From Cycas panzhihuaensis (taxonomy: Eukaryota; Cycadophyta), in NCBI GenBank assembly GCA_023213395.1, contig CM041465.1, positions 87,613,741 to 87,677,740 of the forward strand: DNA of 64,000 bases, written 5' to 3'. The number at the start of each line of letters is the position of its first letter. Position 1 is the stretch's first letter. Under the pieces are notes generated by a model. The model was given only the letters and a program-made list of their open reading frames with translations. It made no database searches and had not been told where the DNA came from. The position numbers were made by a program, and so were the translations under genes. Positions 36,131 to 46,559 of the stretch are shown here, in pieces.

Positions 36131-36500
36131 AACACCTGCACAATGGAGTTTCTAGTACCCTGGTAGAGAACATGTGAAGCCAGTTTTTGGGACAATATAT
36201 AGGTTGAGTTGTCTAGCTATTGAAATATCGATGAAGCTAAGTGACTTGCCACCGTCAATCAAGATAGATATTGGAGTTTTACAGAGGATGCGTCTAACTC
36301 TTAGGGGTTCAGGGCAGACAGAGGTGGTGACAGCAGATATAGATACTTTAGGGTGGGGGTCTGGTGTAGGTTCATCATGGCCAGAGTCAGAGTTAGAGAG
36401 ATCATCAGGGGAGAGGAAGGGGTCGATGGAGAAAACCATACGCCACGCTTTACAAAAGCGACCATGTCCGGAAGTCCACTTTTCTACACACTGCATACAA
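36131..36500 (-). pseudogene. Chromovirus protease relic with preceding zinc knuckle
   Basis: A Cys/His cluster (CMQCVEKW..GHGRFC at 36494-36447) precedes a Ser/Asp-rich linker. The protease active-site strand then reads ILIDGGKSLSFIDISIARQL (about 36275-36215). The family motif is IDSGASHNFI; here the Ser of DSG is Gly. Substitution of that Ser probably abolishes catalysis. This inference comes from the known family, where the D-S/T-G triad is needed. Confidence 0.75.
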
Positions 36501-37459
36501 AGGCTAGCCTCTAGTCAGCATTGTGCTTGAGTCATCATTCTGGCAATCAGTAGATGGGCGAGTGGAATCATCCTGTCGGGGCCGAGGACATGTGAAGTCA
36601 GCTTGAGGATGAGAGGCATCATCAAATTGAGGTCAAGGTCACTGAAAGTCTGACTGTCGAGTGCGTGAGGACCAAGAGTTATCTTGACGAATAGTTGAGG
36701 GTCTGTCGACTACAAACTCAGCTTCTACTCCACGAGCCCACTTAAAAGCTTCCTTAAGGGAGTAGATTGCCATTGTCTTTAATCTCATCTGAATACGGTC
36801 TTGGAGTCCCGCCATATAAATGTCAATCACAGTTTATTTGTCCAAGTTTTGGCTTTGTGGTACGTGATTATATAAGGCTTGAAATGCATCTGTGTAACCT
36901 CTACAGTTGAGGTCTACTTAAGTTGAGTGAGTTGTGTGAAGAAAGACTGACTCCATGTGTCTTCATATTGTTCAAAGAAACAGCTAGTGAAGTGGGACCA
37001 TGTTTGGTGAGAAGGATATTCTCGCTTCCATCAGTTAAACTAATGGTGAGCTCAACCATCTAAGTGGATGGAAGTGTATAAGAGTTGGTCATTTTCTGAC
37101 ATCGGGTGAAGAGTAAAATAGGATTCTAACTTGTTAATCCAGCTTTGAGTGCACTCTCTATTCACATCTGGATCAAAGGTAGGAATATTGATTTTATGGT
37201 GGAAAAAGGGCTGTCTTGGTGGAGACCCTCCTATATTGCTTCCTTAGAAAGGGGGAGGTTGGTTGCCTATTGAGTTAGAAGGTCCTGTGCTTTGGGATTG
37301 AGGTGGCAACAACTACTGAAACTAACTGATAATCTCTTGCCTAGTGTTGTCTAGGTTGGATTTGGTAGGCATGCCATTAAGCCTATCGTTGACCTCTATT
37401 TTGAAGTTAGACAAGTCGTTGGTCAACTCTGAAATTTTCTTTGTGTGAGTTTTTGCCAT
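36501..37459 (-). pseudogene. Chromovirus gag relic
   Basis: Gag packs the element RNA. The ATG at 37459 opens MAKTHTKKISELTNDLSNFK, a predicted helical start. A Pro/Gln/Ser-rich linker and the capsid core follow, with INIPTFDPD, ESYFTLHPMSENDQLLYTSI and a HHxFNxW piece (about 37190-37040). Further on, WSHFTSCFFEQYED (~36990) and, after a frame change, WRDSKTVF/TMAIYSLKEAFKWARGVE (36820-36710) are recognisable. The arrangement is that of a chromovirus gag. Several stops break the second half. Confidence 0.75.
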
Positions 37460-37886
37460 TGGAGTTGAAGAAAGGGATTAAAGAAGTAGGAACAAGTAGA
37501 AAGAAGGGAAATAAACGAAGTGGGATAGAGCAAGAAATAACGAGATATAAGAGTATGGAGTTATTATAGGGGGAAGAAGGGCGAATAAGGGGATGGGGGT
37601 GTCTATAGCCTATTGACTACAAAATACATAAGCAAGATATTTAGCCCATTAGAAGGAGCACAAAAACTTATCAAAATGGGGTGTATGAGTTTTAACGTGA
37701 ATTGGAAGTGGTGGGGCCCACCAGTGGCCCGGGTACAAAAAAGAGTAAAAATTGGGGACATAAACTAACCTAGTACAAAATGACCCTTATGATATACTGG
37801 TCAAATTGAGGTATATGAGTTATAAATAGATTTTTTTTTCCCTTTTTGCATCATGAGTAGTGTCTAAGTGGAGTTATTTATTTATT

Positions 37887-37903
37887 TCTCTCTCTCTCTC
37901 TCT
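37887..37903. repeat. (TC)n microsatellite in the chromovirus leader
   Basis: Eight TC units lie upstream (in element sense) of the gag start, in the 1.2-kb untranslated leader 37460-38691. Confidence 0.85.
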
Positions 37904-38691
37904 TTTTGGTCTTAGAAGCTTGAGTGTTCTGACAAGTTTTGAATTAAGACTGGGGTAGGGGAAGCAGGGTGGAAATGATCAGATGTGTCCTACCCACTGA
38001 AAAATAAGGTATGTTTGGTCTTATAGGCTTGCCAATAAACTTCTGATGCAGAAGTTTGGGGTAGGTAACTTCGTGGCGCTAACCGCTAACTACTGCACTG
38101 CAAGACTTCAACAACCGATAGTTTACCCATACTAAGGAGGGTTTTGGGATCCTAAATGGGTCCTCCTATATACCCGAATGTACGTGGATGCATATTTCCG
38201 TAGCCAGGTTCTGTCTAGGGCTTGGTTTAGGAGTGTTATCTCCATTCCTTCACACAAAAGGCAGAAAAGCCACGATGCGCTTAGCTAGAATGATAGATCC
38301 CTGCGATATTTAAAGACCCCCGGCACAGGGTCTCTACCTATTACTTAGGTAGCTACCCAACGATGTTATCTACCCGGGAAGGAGAAGTGGGAGGGGAAAC
38401 AAAAGGTAGCCGCCCAACGGTGTTATCTATCCTTGGAATATAACTCAATGCAGAAAAAGAAAGCTAGAAACTGAATTGAAAGTAGAAGAAATAAATTACT
38501 TGCATTACCTTAAGGAAGAAATTCCCCTTCACTTTGCGACATCTAATCTATCCTACTATTGTTCCTCAATCTCCTCAGAGAGAGTACTGAGTGAAGGTCT
38601 TTCCCCAATCTCTACCTAGGTAGAGAGAGTACTCAATCATACAAGAAAACAAAATTTTGCTTTGTCGAGCAGCTTCCCATGATTGCGAATG

Positions 38692-38705
38692 TGGCTCTGA
38701 TACCA
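38692..38705 (-). other. Chromovirus primer-binding site (initiator Met-tRNA)
   Basis: On the minus strand this is TGGTATCAGAGCCA, two bases inside the 5' LTR end at 38708. It is an intact match to the usual plant initiator-Met tRNA 3' end and fixes the element's orientation. On the plus strand it might be mistaken for a tRNA end. Confidence 0.92.
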
Positions 38706-38707
38706 CT

Positions 38708-39052
38708 TGGGTTGTTCCTTCTCAGAAATCTGGACTTGTAGGTGCAAAAATTAGCAGAAAATGAAGCCAAATAACACAAGTGCGCAAGCATATCACAGAT
38801 AGTAAATCACCAAAATGAGTACCGAAGTACTTTCTCTTTCAAGATATAATACTCAACGACATTACAAGTGATTTAACCCTTTAAATACACAAGTAAGGGT
38901 CTTCAACGTTATGATTCTATTGGTGGCATTAGTGGCCTTACATCTTATTGGACGACTTAGCGGTCCATACACACATCTTGATAAATACCTTAATCCTTAC
39001 TCACTGGTGGCTCCTGCTTGCTAATGCTAAGGAAAGATGGGGTTATGTAATA
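38708..39052 (-). repeat. Chromovirus 5' LTR
   Basis: It is 345 bp and co-linear with 32642-32986 without indels. Differences are mostly transitions clustered in the right third. The outer end GTAATA is followed by the TAGTC target duplication. Confidence 0.92.
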
Positions 39053-39057
39053 TAGTC

Positions 39058-39835
39058 TAAGTATGCATATATTTTGATAAAACATTTTTATATAGAAGAT
39101 TGCAAGTCAATGGCTACACTTATGGAAGTTGGCCCTAGGACTATTGATGGCACATTGTACATGCAATTAGTGGGAAGTCTCATTTATCTTACTAATATTA
39201 GACCCGATATTAGTTATGATGCTAGTATTGTAGCTCGTTTTATGAATGCTCCATCCATCTTTCATTAGAAAGGAACTAAGTACATATTGAGGTATGTCAA
39301 AGGCACTATTAGATTTGGACTTTTATTCTTGAGAGCTGATAAGTTCAAGGTACATAGTTATATTGACTTAGGTTGGGATGGAGATGGTGATGATAAAAAA
39401 TCAATGACATAATTTTTATTTATATTTGGTTTTGGTTTGATTTCTTGGTGTTGTAAAAAGTGGACTACCATCTTATTGTCTTTTATAGAAATAGGATATA
39501 AAGTTATCGTTGCAACTGCATATGAGGCATTTTGGTTAAAGAAGTTACTTGTATATTTTAAACTTTTTCAGGATGAGCCTATACAATTATTTTGCGATAA
39601 TCAAAGTGCAATTCAATTATTAAAGAATATAATATTTCATTCTAGGATAAAGCATGTCTAGGTATATTATCATTTCATTCAAGAATAAGTGCAGAGCAAA
39701 ACAATTAAATTGCTATAATGTTTAATAAATAATCAACTTATAGATATTTTTACTAAAGTTTTAAGTCATGAGAATTTTGAAAGGTTCAAGAAGCTTTTGT
39801 TTGTTAAAGATAATAAATTATACATTGTGAGGGCA
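39058..39835 (+). pseudogene. Copia-A RT end and RNase H relic (third pol part)
   Basis: This continues the Copia-A polyprotein: KHFYIEDCKSMATLMEVG, LVGSLIYLTNIRPDISY and RFMNAPS at the RT end, then the RNase H with YIDLGWDGD (39355-39385; the family has Y.D.DWAG), GFGLISWCCKKWTT, TAYEAFWLKKLL and LFCDNQSAIQLLKN (39590-39630). A hydrophobic IDIFTKVLSHENFERF piece ends it near 39790. A few stops occur. The 3' LTR follows, preceded by TGTGAGGGCA as a weak polypurine tract. Confidence 0.85.
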
Positions 39836-40158
39836 TGACAAAGTAATGTGTATTTCATTAATAAAGTGTAGTATTTATAATATGCTTTATGTTGGATTAA
39901 TTAATGAGAGGATTAGTTATTCCCATATAACTTTTCCAACTCCTCAATTCTCTCCATACATCAAGGAGTGAATAAATGTTCTTTAGAAAAATTCAAACTA
40001 TATGTTTGAAGGGTGATTGCATTGGAGATTTTGAAAGAGTGTTGAGCATGTGTTATAGGTGATATAATAAAAATTATTTTTTTATCTTTTTTATTGCAAT
40101 CTCATTATTCTCATTTGCTCTTACTTCAATTTACAGTGCAGTCCTAATTTCTTTGAGA
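39836..40158 (+). repeat. Copia-A 3' LTR
   Basis: It starts TGACAAAGTAATG and ends CTTTGAGA, followed by target duplication ATGAT (40159-40163). The terminal CA of the 5' copy has changed to GA here. Confidence 0.85.
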
Positions 40159-40163
40159 ATGAT

Positions 40164-41277
40164 AATGCTCTTTTAGTGATAATTTTTTGGTTAAATTTGG
40201 TTTACTAATTTTATATAATAAAATCTTATTATATTACATTATATTATGTTACTTTATATTATATTTTATGGTATTGCGTTATATTCTATATTATTGGTCA
40301 TAATTATGTTAATGTAAATTAATACTTTCTTAATAATTATATATTTTCTCTATTTATAAGCGTCAATGATGTGAAACTCCATTTTTTCACCATAGTTCAC
40401 ATTAATATAATAATATATCATGATAATTACTTGTGACAAATTCAATCTAGATAGATTAAAAAGAGGAAAGAAACTTGTTTTGAATTTCTACTTGATTATG
40501 CATGGAACATATTATAGCCACTTAAAAATGGTTTCATTCAATCTACATGCCATAACAACCACCTTCTACACCTTATTTTTAGTACATATTTATATTTTTT
40601 TAAAATTCTAAATTGAAAAGTTCCACAAACATATATTTATTATATAAAGAATTCCTTTACAAGTTTTTAATGTTTATCTTGTACTTTTGTAAATGTTTTT
40701 GAACACGTAGACATTTGGAGGTGAATGTGTTGAACGCACATTTAAATTTAAGGAATGGTTTAATCACATCTAGTGCTTCCTTCACCTCTAAAATCGTACC
40801 ACTCCACCGACCATACACGTTGTACATGTTTACTTTTGACAAACTAAACAAACTTAGAAACGTAAAGTCGTGGACACCCTGAATTGGTAAAAGTAATTTA
40901 AAATAAAAAACCGAGATTCCATGGAGAAAAGAGAAGGATAGGGTTACATGTGATTAGGAAAAGCAGAGGATGTCTCTAAATTCGTGGGTAGTCTTTGCAG
41001 GAGGAGAAGGGTTAAGTAGTGGGTTGTTGTGGCATGTGGTCTGCAGTCATGGGAAATGGGAGCAGAAGGAAGTCTTTCTTATGTCTCCCATTTCCATGGC
41101 CTTCCCCACACATCCGTTTTCAATCTGCACGCTCTGTCTTCCGTTCCGTCGGATGATTTGATGGCAGAGGGTTTCTGTGGATTTTGAGAAGGGATGTCTC
41201 TGTAGTCTGAGGGCTTTCTGGTTTGGGCGGAAAGGGAAAACTCAATTCAATAACTCGGTAATATCGTGAACTGAGGA
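40164..41277. other. Non-transposon flank; possible promoter and 5' UTR of a host gene
   Basis: The left half is AT-rich and noncoding. From about 40900 the sequence becomes balanced in composition with C/G-rich runs, as 5' parts of plant genes often are. It leads into a candidate start codon at 41278. A clear TATA box at a fitting distance was not identified. Confidence 0.35.
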
Positions 41278-41371
41278 ATGCTAGTTTTGCCTGCACCGCC
41301 CAAGCCCGTTGCTTTCGCTACACATCCCTTTTCTTTCCACATTCACGATTCCGTTTCTCCTGTCGAACAAG
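41278..41371 (+). CDS. Candidate first coding exon of an unidentified host gene
   Basis: The ATG at 41278 (context GAGGAATGC) opens 31 codons beginning MLVLPAPPKPVAF. It ends VSPVEQ plus one base at a strong donor, CAAG/GTAGGA. The exon has a C-rich, non-transposon codon composition. An acceptor at 42220 (TTGGTTTTAG) continues the frame to FLSANEKFNRLKRES, so the intron would be 849 bp and phase 1. I do not recognise the protein. No further exons could be assigned downstream, where repeats follow. The start of a functional gene, a truncated pseudogene or a chance pairing of splice signals are all possible. Confidence 0.35.
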
Positions 41372-42220
41372 GTAGGAAATATACGTCATGCTTTACTGGC
41401 TTTCGTTTTTCTCCGTACACGATAAATGTAGTTTGTTTCAGTTTGTGATCTGTGCAAGTAGAGGGGGTTCTTTTGATCTGTAGTAGATTTTCTTAGGCCA
41501 TGTCTTTTAGATCTGTAGTTGCTCTCGTTATGGGTTTAATGTGATAGACTTTTGTTAAGATTTTGTGTCATGTCTTTTATGCGGTACGTATGCCTCGTTT
41601 CAGGATGGGTAGTGTGTTTGTCATTCCAGGTTTTAGCTTTTTCCTATTTCCAGATATTTCTCTCTGCTATTTAATAGGGATTTTGTAAATTCTTATTTTT
41701 GTAGACTTAAGCGGTACACATTATCTCAGATCTTTTCGAAAATTTCTATTGTTATTTCTATTATTTCTAGAGGTTTGTTTTTCTTACGTGTATGTGCAGG
41801 TTTTTCTGGAACAATACGCTAGATATTAACCATGCTTGTGTTTGCCTTCATGCCAACAGAGCTTAACTTTGCAAGCTAGGGTTGGGCATTTTAGAGTAGG
41901 GTTTCAGTTGATCACAGGCAGTGCGTGTACAAGGTTTTTATGTGTCGAGTTGCATCTTTACTTTCGATGGTACTAGGATGTAATACTATATTGGGATTCA
42001 GGTCAAGGCTGCTAGGTTACAGTTGGATTTTCTTTTCCGAGGGTAGGGTTTCAGTTATCCCATTTAGTCGATGTATATGATTTTCATGCATTCAGCTGCA
42101 TTTAAGCACGCAGCAGTATGTGGAGTTGATTACTATATTTTATTCTTTAATTTTATTTGCAAAAATAGCAATTATTTTGTTGAGTCTAAATATTTGCTTT
42201 TAACTTTGATTTGGTTTTAG

Positions 42221-42276
42221 ATCAATTCCTTTCTGCCAATGAGAAATTCAATCGACTTAAGAGGGAATCATTTTGG
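42221..42276 (+). CDS. Candidate second exon of the same unidentified host gene
   Basis: It joins in frame to the 41278-41371 exon, adding QFLSANEKFNRLKRESFW. A weak donor (TGG/GTGTGT) follows at 42277. If it is not used, the frame stops at TAA 42313. The upstream intron is T-rich with a good pyrimidine tract before TTTTAG. The charged, helix-like peptide differs from the retroelement proteins in the window. Confidence 0.3.
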
Positions 42277-42315
42277 GTGTGTGTTTCTGTACATTCTGAT
42301 TTCAGCAAATACTAA

Positions 42316-45300
42316 TTTATTAGCCTTAATCAGAAGTTGCTAACAAGGGATTGAGATTAGCGGATTGCTTTTCAGTAAGTCTGTTGAACTGTTCAAGCAA
42401 TCGATCATCTATAACACGTAACACATACCTAAAAATGCCTCACATACCTAAAAATACATCATGGTTTGTTGCATATGAAATTTTCTGTTATGTGAAATTT
42501 GTACAGAAGAGTGTTCCTCTTGGGAAACGTATGTTGCATTTGCTGCCTCGATGGATGAACATAGCCATTTATCTTATGGCAGCTGCCCCAAGGCTAGAGA
42601 ATTTTGATAGGGGATAAACTTTTGTATGCCAAAGGAATGAGTCCTGCTTCTTTTGTGGCAAGTGTTTGATTAGCGAGTCCATATATTGTGGTATTTTCCA
42701 TTGTGTGTAGAGTGCATGGAAGACTTTGGTATTCTGTACAGGTCTGAGTTGGGTCGTTGTGCACCTTTACAAATATGCTAGTGCCAGCTAGGTTTCTGAG
42801 AAAAGTGGATCTCCTATTGTCTGGCACAAAAGTTGGCTGTTATGTATCAGGGTTTTATCCATGGTAAACTTTGAAAGTATTTATTTCTTGTGATCATGCC
42901 TATAGAATCATGATGAAGTTCAAGAATACAGAAATCAATGTCTTATGTTTAGGCTCTTAGAGGGAGTTCATTTGCATCTCATTGATACATTTAGCTTGAA
43001 GAAATGATGGATCAGTAAGCTAAATCAAGACAAATGTAACTTGCAAAGGGAGAAGGCATAAGTTTTGAAACTGTTAACCATTACTTTTTAATCGGTTGTG
43101 CAATTCAACATCTATCCTAGATCTCTTAGAGACCAGCCAAATAGGGCAGAAAGATGTAATTATAAAGAGTCTTTTTCAAAAGTAAAATGTGTTTTAATTA
43201 AAAAATTTTATATTAAATATTTTGTGGACCTTAAAATTTGTTGTCATGTTGGTTATTATGAAGTTTTGAGTTTGAAATGTTTAATGTTAAATTTTTTGAT
43301 GTGCTTTGTAATTGTAGAAGAATTGCTGGACTACTTCACTTTGGTAATAGTCCAAATGTTTTTATTGATTTATTTGTGGAGGAGGTTTTTGAGCATACAT
43401 TACAATTGGATTATTTGATGTTTTAATTATTAGTTTTGCCTCACTATATTTGTTCCTAATTTGAAATTGCTGTGATATAGAAGATAAAGTCATATCCATC
43501 AATGTTCTAATAAAATGCCATAAATAAAATATATATGATTTGCCTAGTCAAAAGCTTTGATACAGATTTAAGTATGTAATTTCAATGTGGTATAACATCA
43601 TTTAATAGGCATTATAACAAATGGAAGTGTGCAATGACTCCTTGTAGCATAACATGGTATTTAAGCAAATGAAAATGTACAATTATTGGCACTAGATTTT
43701 GATAAAGATGAATGGTTGAATGTCGAAGATGATATGGGATCAACTTGTTCATTTTCTCCTTTTGAAAAGTCTAAGGGAGGGAGGGTTGAGAGGTTTAGTG
43801 ATGGACTCTTTATTGCAAAATTCTGATGCTTCAAAGTATGGACCCTTTTCCATCTCTATATGAAGAGTGGGGTATATCCATTTTCTTTGCTAATGTGTTT
43901 TGAAATATTTCTTTGGTTGGTGGATAGAAAGTATATTATGATTTAAACCCCTTCTTTGTTTTGTTTTTTCTAAAAATGTCATCTCTTTCTTTAGTAAATA
44001 TTGTAGCCCAACATTTTCATCACTTTGGTTTAGGTGTTGGGGGCGCTCCTTTGAGAATTTGTAATTTAATTTGCTTAACTTGAGGTTGGGCTAGTGATTT
44101 CTATGTAGTCATGGAGTATATGGAGTAAACTTGTTCTCTTCTAAATTTCCCAACGACCTTGAAGATAGTAGAAGATATAGAGTATAGTAACACTTTGTGT
44201 TGGAAGGGGTGTTTTTTAATTAAGCATGGGAAAAGTAGCATTTTTTGGTATTTTTAAAAGTTACTTTGGTAATGCTTATTGGGTTATATTATTTGGGTGT
44301 TATGATAAAGTCTTGCTTTTTAAAGGATAGGCCTGAAAAAATATTCCTTCATATCAAGGAATAAATTGTAATATAAAAATTGGTAATAGAAATAGATGAG
44401 GTATTTATTGTCTTTTGACTACTTGTAACCATTTGACCATTTTCTTTGCTATTACATTTTACAATGTTGGTGATGATTAGTGATTGAGTGGTATATGGTA
44501 ATACCTTGCCTTGGCAAGGCTCTAAGGTCGAATAAATTTTGTGTTAAAGAAAAATTCTGAGAATCATAAGAGTTGTAAAATAAAATGGAAGTTGTTGGGT
44601 GTTTGAATTTAATTTGAACATGGATATAAAAAATTTAATCTTTGATAAAGGTTTTTTTTTTTTTTGTTGATATATCTCTTAATCAAGGAAGATAAAACCA
44701 ATTGTAAGGTTTGAAAAAAGGGAATAAAATGTTTGAAATTGCATTAGTTGATAATTTACTAGATATGATCTTTTTATTTTGCTAGATATGAATTTTATTA
44801 CTGATGTTTAGGGACAAAGGGAATTAGGTTCATAAATGTTATGAGGATATAATAGGTTGTGAATTTAGATCGAAGTGTGTGCTTTATTAGGATCAAAAGT
44901 AATAAATACATATTAAATATGAAGTGAGAGTTTAGAGCATTTTAGGCGATAGTCTTTTTTTAGTTTGGTTATGGTTTATTAGAATACCAAAATTGGTATA
45001 ATGCAACTCTTTCTCATTAATAAAAATTGTGTTGTGGGTTAGGAAGATTAACAAGTGATCAATTAGAGCAAGTATTAAAAGGTGATAAATATTATGAAGC
45101 TAGTTGAGAGTGTTGGAACATATGTTTCATAAAGCATTGACTTTGGTGTTGTTTTCTATGATGGCACAAGCATGTCTTGGAAGTAGTGTTATTTATGACT
45201 TTAAAATTTGTATTATTTCATCAAAAAGGTGTCATGAGTTGTGCAAAATTTGAATAGTATATTTCATTTTGTTAGTAGGTGCATAGGAATATTTGGGCTA

Positions 45301-45326
45301 ATTAGAGAAAATTTGGTAAGATTTCT

Positions 45327-45369
<43 letters not shown>

Positions 45370-45810
45370 TGTTTTGGGGGTGGGGGTGTAACCAATGATA
45401 TAATATAAAGGCATATGCGAGAAAACCATTAAGAATTACTTGGCACAGGGACTTGTGTCCTTCTCAAACCATGGGCCATAGTGCGTAAAAATGTTTAGGA
45501 TTAATGTTTAGTTGACATGTTGATTAAGAGGCCTACTTTGGCATTAATAACAAAAATATGGACACTTTGGTATTAGAGTTGCTCTTTTGTTTTTGAGGAG
45601 AGGTTGCATGTTGAGTTTTATCAAGTAGCAATATAATTGATTTGCCACATACATTCTATTAGTATTGAAAAAATATATATTCTTACCAAAGAAGATAGCT
45701 TGCTTGAGTGGAATCCACTTGCTCTCATAAAAAGTAGTGTATGTAGATTTTGTTTTAATTTTGTAGTCTTGCTTTTAAGTAAAAGAAGATAAAAAGCATT
45801 TAAAAGTAAG
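42316..45810. other. Long AT-rich stretch, no gene or element recognised
   Basis: Open frames at 42351-42617 and 43098-43418 have no recognised domain, and their codons look random. The stretch could be intron of the candidate gene at 41278 or plain intergenic DNA. A (TA)n run lies at 45331. Confidence 0.45.
45331..45367. repeat. (TA)n microsatellite
   Basis: There are 18 uninterrupted TA units. Confidence 0.95.
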
Positions 45811-46559
45811 GGAAGGTGTTCAAATATCTCTATTAGAATTATTTTCTATGGCAAAAATTAAAGCTTTGAAGTCCTTTGAAAAAGTGAAAACGACATTATT
45901 CATTTGTAAAAATTCTAAGTTGGAGATGCTAGTAAGTGCAACAATTAGGGGATATTTTGCAAGTTATAAATGAGGCATTATCAAATTCTATGCCATTCCC
46001 CTTAAGTGATTTTTTAATTTGGTGAGAATGTACACAAACTGTTCTTTTCGAAAAGTATAGGGATATGTTGAAAATGTTTAAGCGTCTCTTAAGAAAAAAC
46101 AAAAGAAAATTATTATTATTACTTTTTAAGTAAAAAGGGATATCATTAAATCAAGAAATCAAATTTAATACAATTGGATGGAGTGTCCATTGGGTCATAA
46201 ATATTTGATAACTCGGTCTTTTACACGTAACATATTAAAAATAACAACATTCATATGAAAGTGTTTCTTTAGTATTTTATGGAGAGGAGTAAAACAAGGA
46301 TTGTGAGACAACCATAAGAGAATTTCTTTCTTTGTACAATTAAAGGTGTTCAACAAATGCATTATATTTTAGAAATAGGTTATGGTATAAGTTTTTTGGA
46401 TTTCATGAATAATAGTTTTAAAGAGTAGGAGTTAGAGATTTGTCAAATGACGACGATTAACAAACTAAGTGTGAATTGTTCAACTTCTTTTGATTAGTTA
46501 AGAATGAAGAGGTAAGTAGCCATTTTGGATTTTAGTAAAATCTTGACCTAGATCAAAAA

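Larger units (their letters stand above)
32642..39052 (-). mobile_element. Chromovirus (Ty3/gypsy with chromodomain), minus strand
   Basis: This 6,411-bp element has a 5-bp target duplication TAGTC (32637-32641, 39053-39057). Its two LTRs are 345 bp each and differ at about 26 positions by eye, most of them transitions. The Met-tRNA primer site (38705-38692, minus) and polypurine tract (~33001-32987) sit correctly beside the LTRs. Gag, protease, RT, RNase H, integrase and chromodomain follow in order on the minus strand. It split the RT-RNase H region of Copia-A. The frames are largely readable with scattered nonsense codons. Confidence 0.95.
15287..40158 (+). mobile_element. Copia-A: complete Ty1/copia element split by three nested insertions
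   Basis: The element is bounded by a 5-bp target duplication ATGAT (15282-15286 and 40159-40163) and related LTRs of 322 and 323 bp. Removing Copia-B (~15682-22322), LINE-A (25283-31661) and the chromovirus (32642-39052), each with its duplication, leaves about 5.4 kb. That is a normal copia length. The remaining pieces occur in the right order on the plus strand: LTR, gag with zinc knuckle, protease relic, integrase, RT, RNase H, LTR. The LTRs are clearly more diverged than those of the chromovirus inside it, so Copia-A is the older host. Confidence 0.88.

Noticed and set aside
38691-38707. GTGGCTCTGATACCACT as a possible tRNA fragment
   Set aside because: It is the reverse complement of the Met-tRNA primer site beside the chromovirus LTR; no cloverleaf surrounds it.
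42351-42617. 88-codon open frame as a further exon of the candidate host gene
   Set aside because: No splice signals fit its ends in frame and its composition looks random.
45331-45367. (TA)n run as an origin or regulatory site
   Set aside because: A plain dinucleotide microsatellite; nothing else supports a function.
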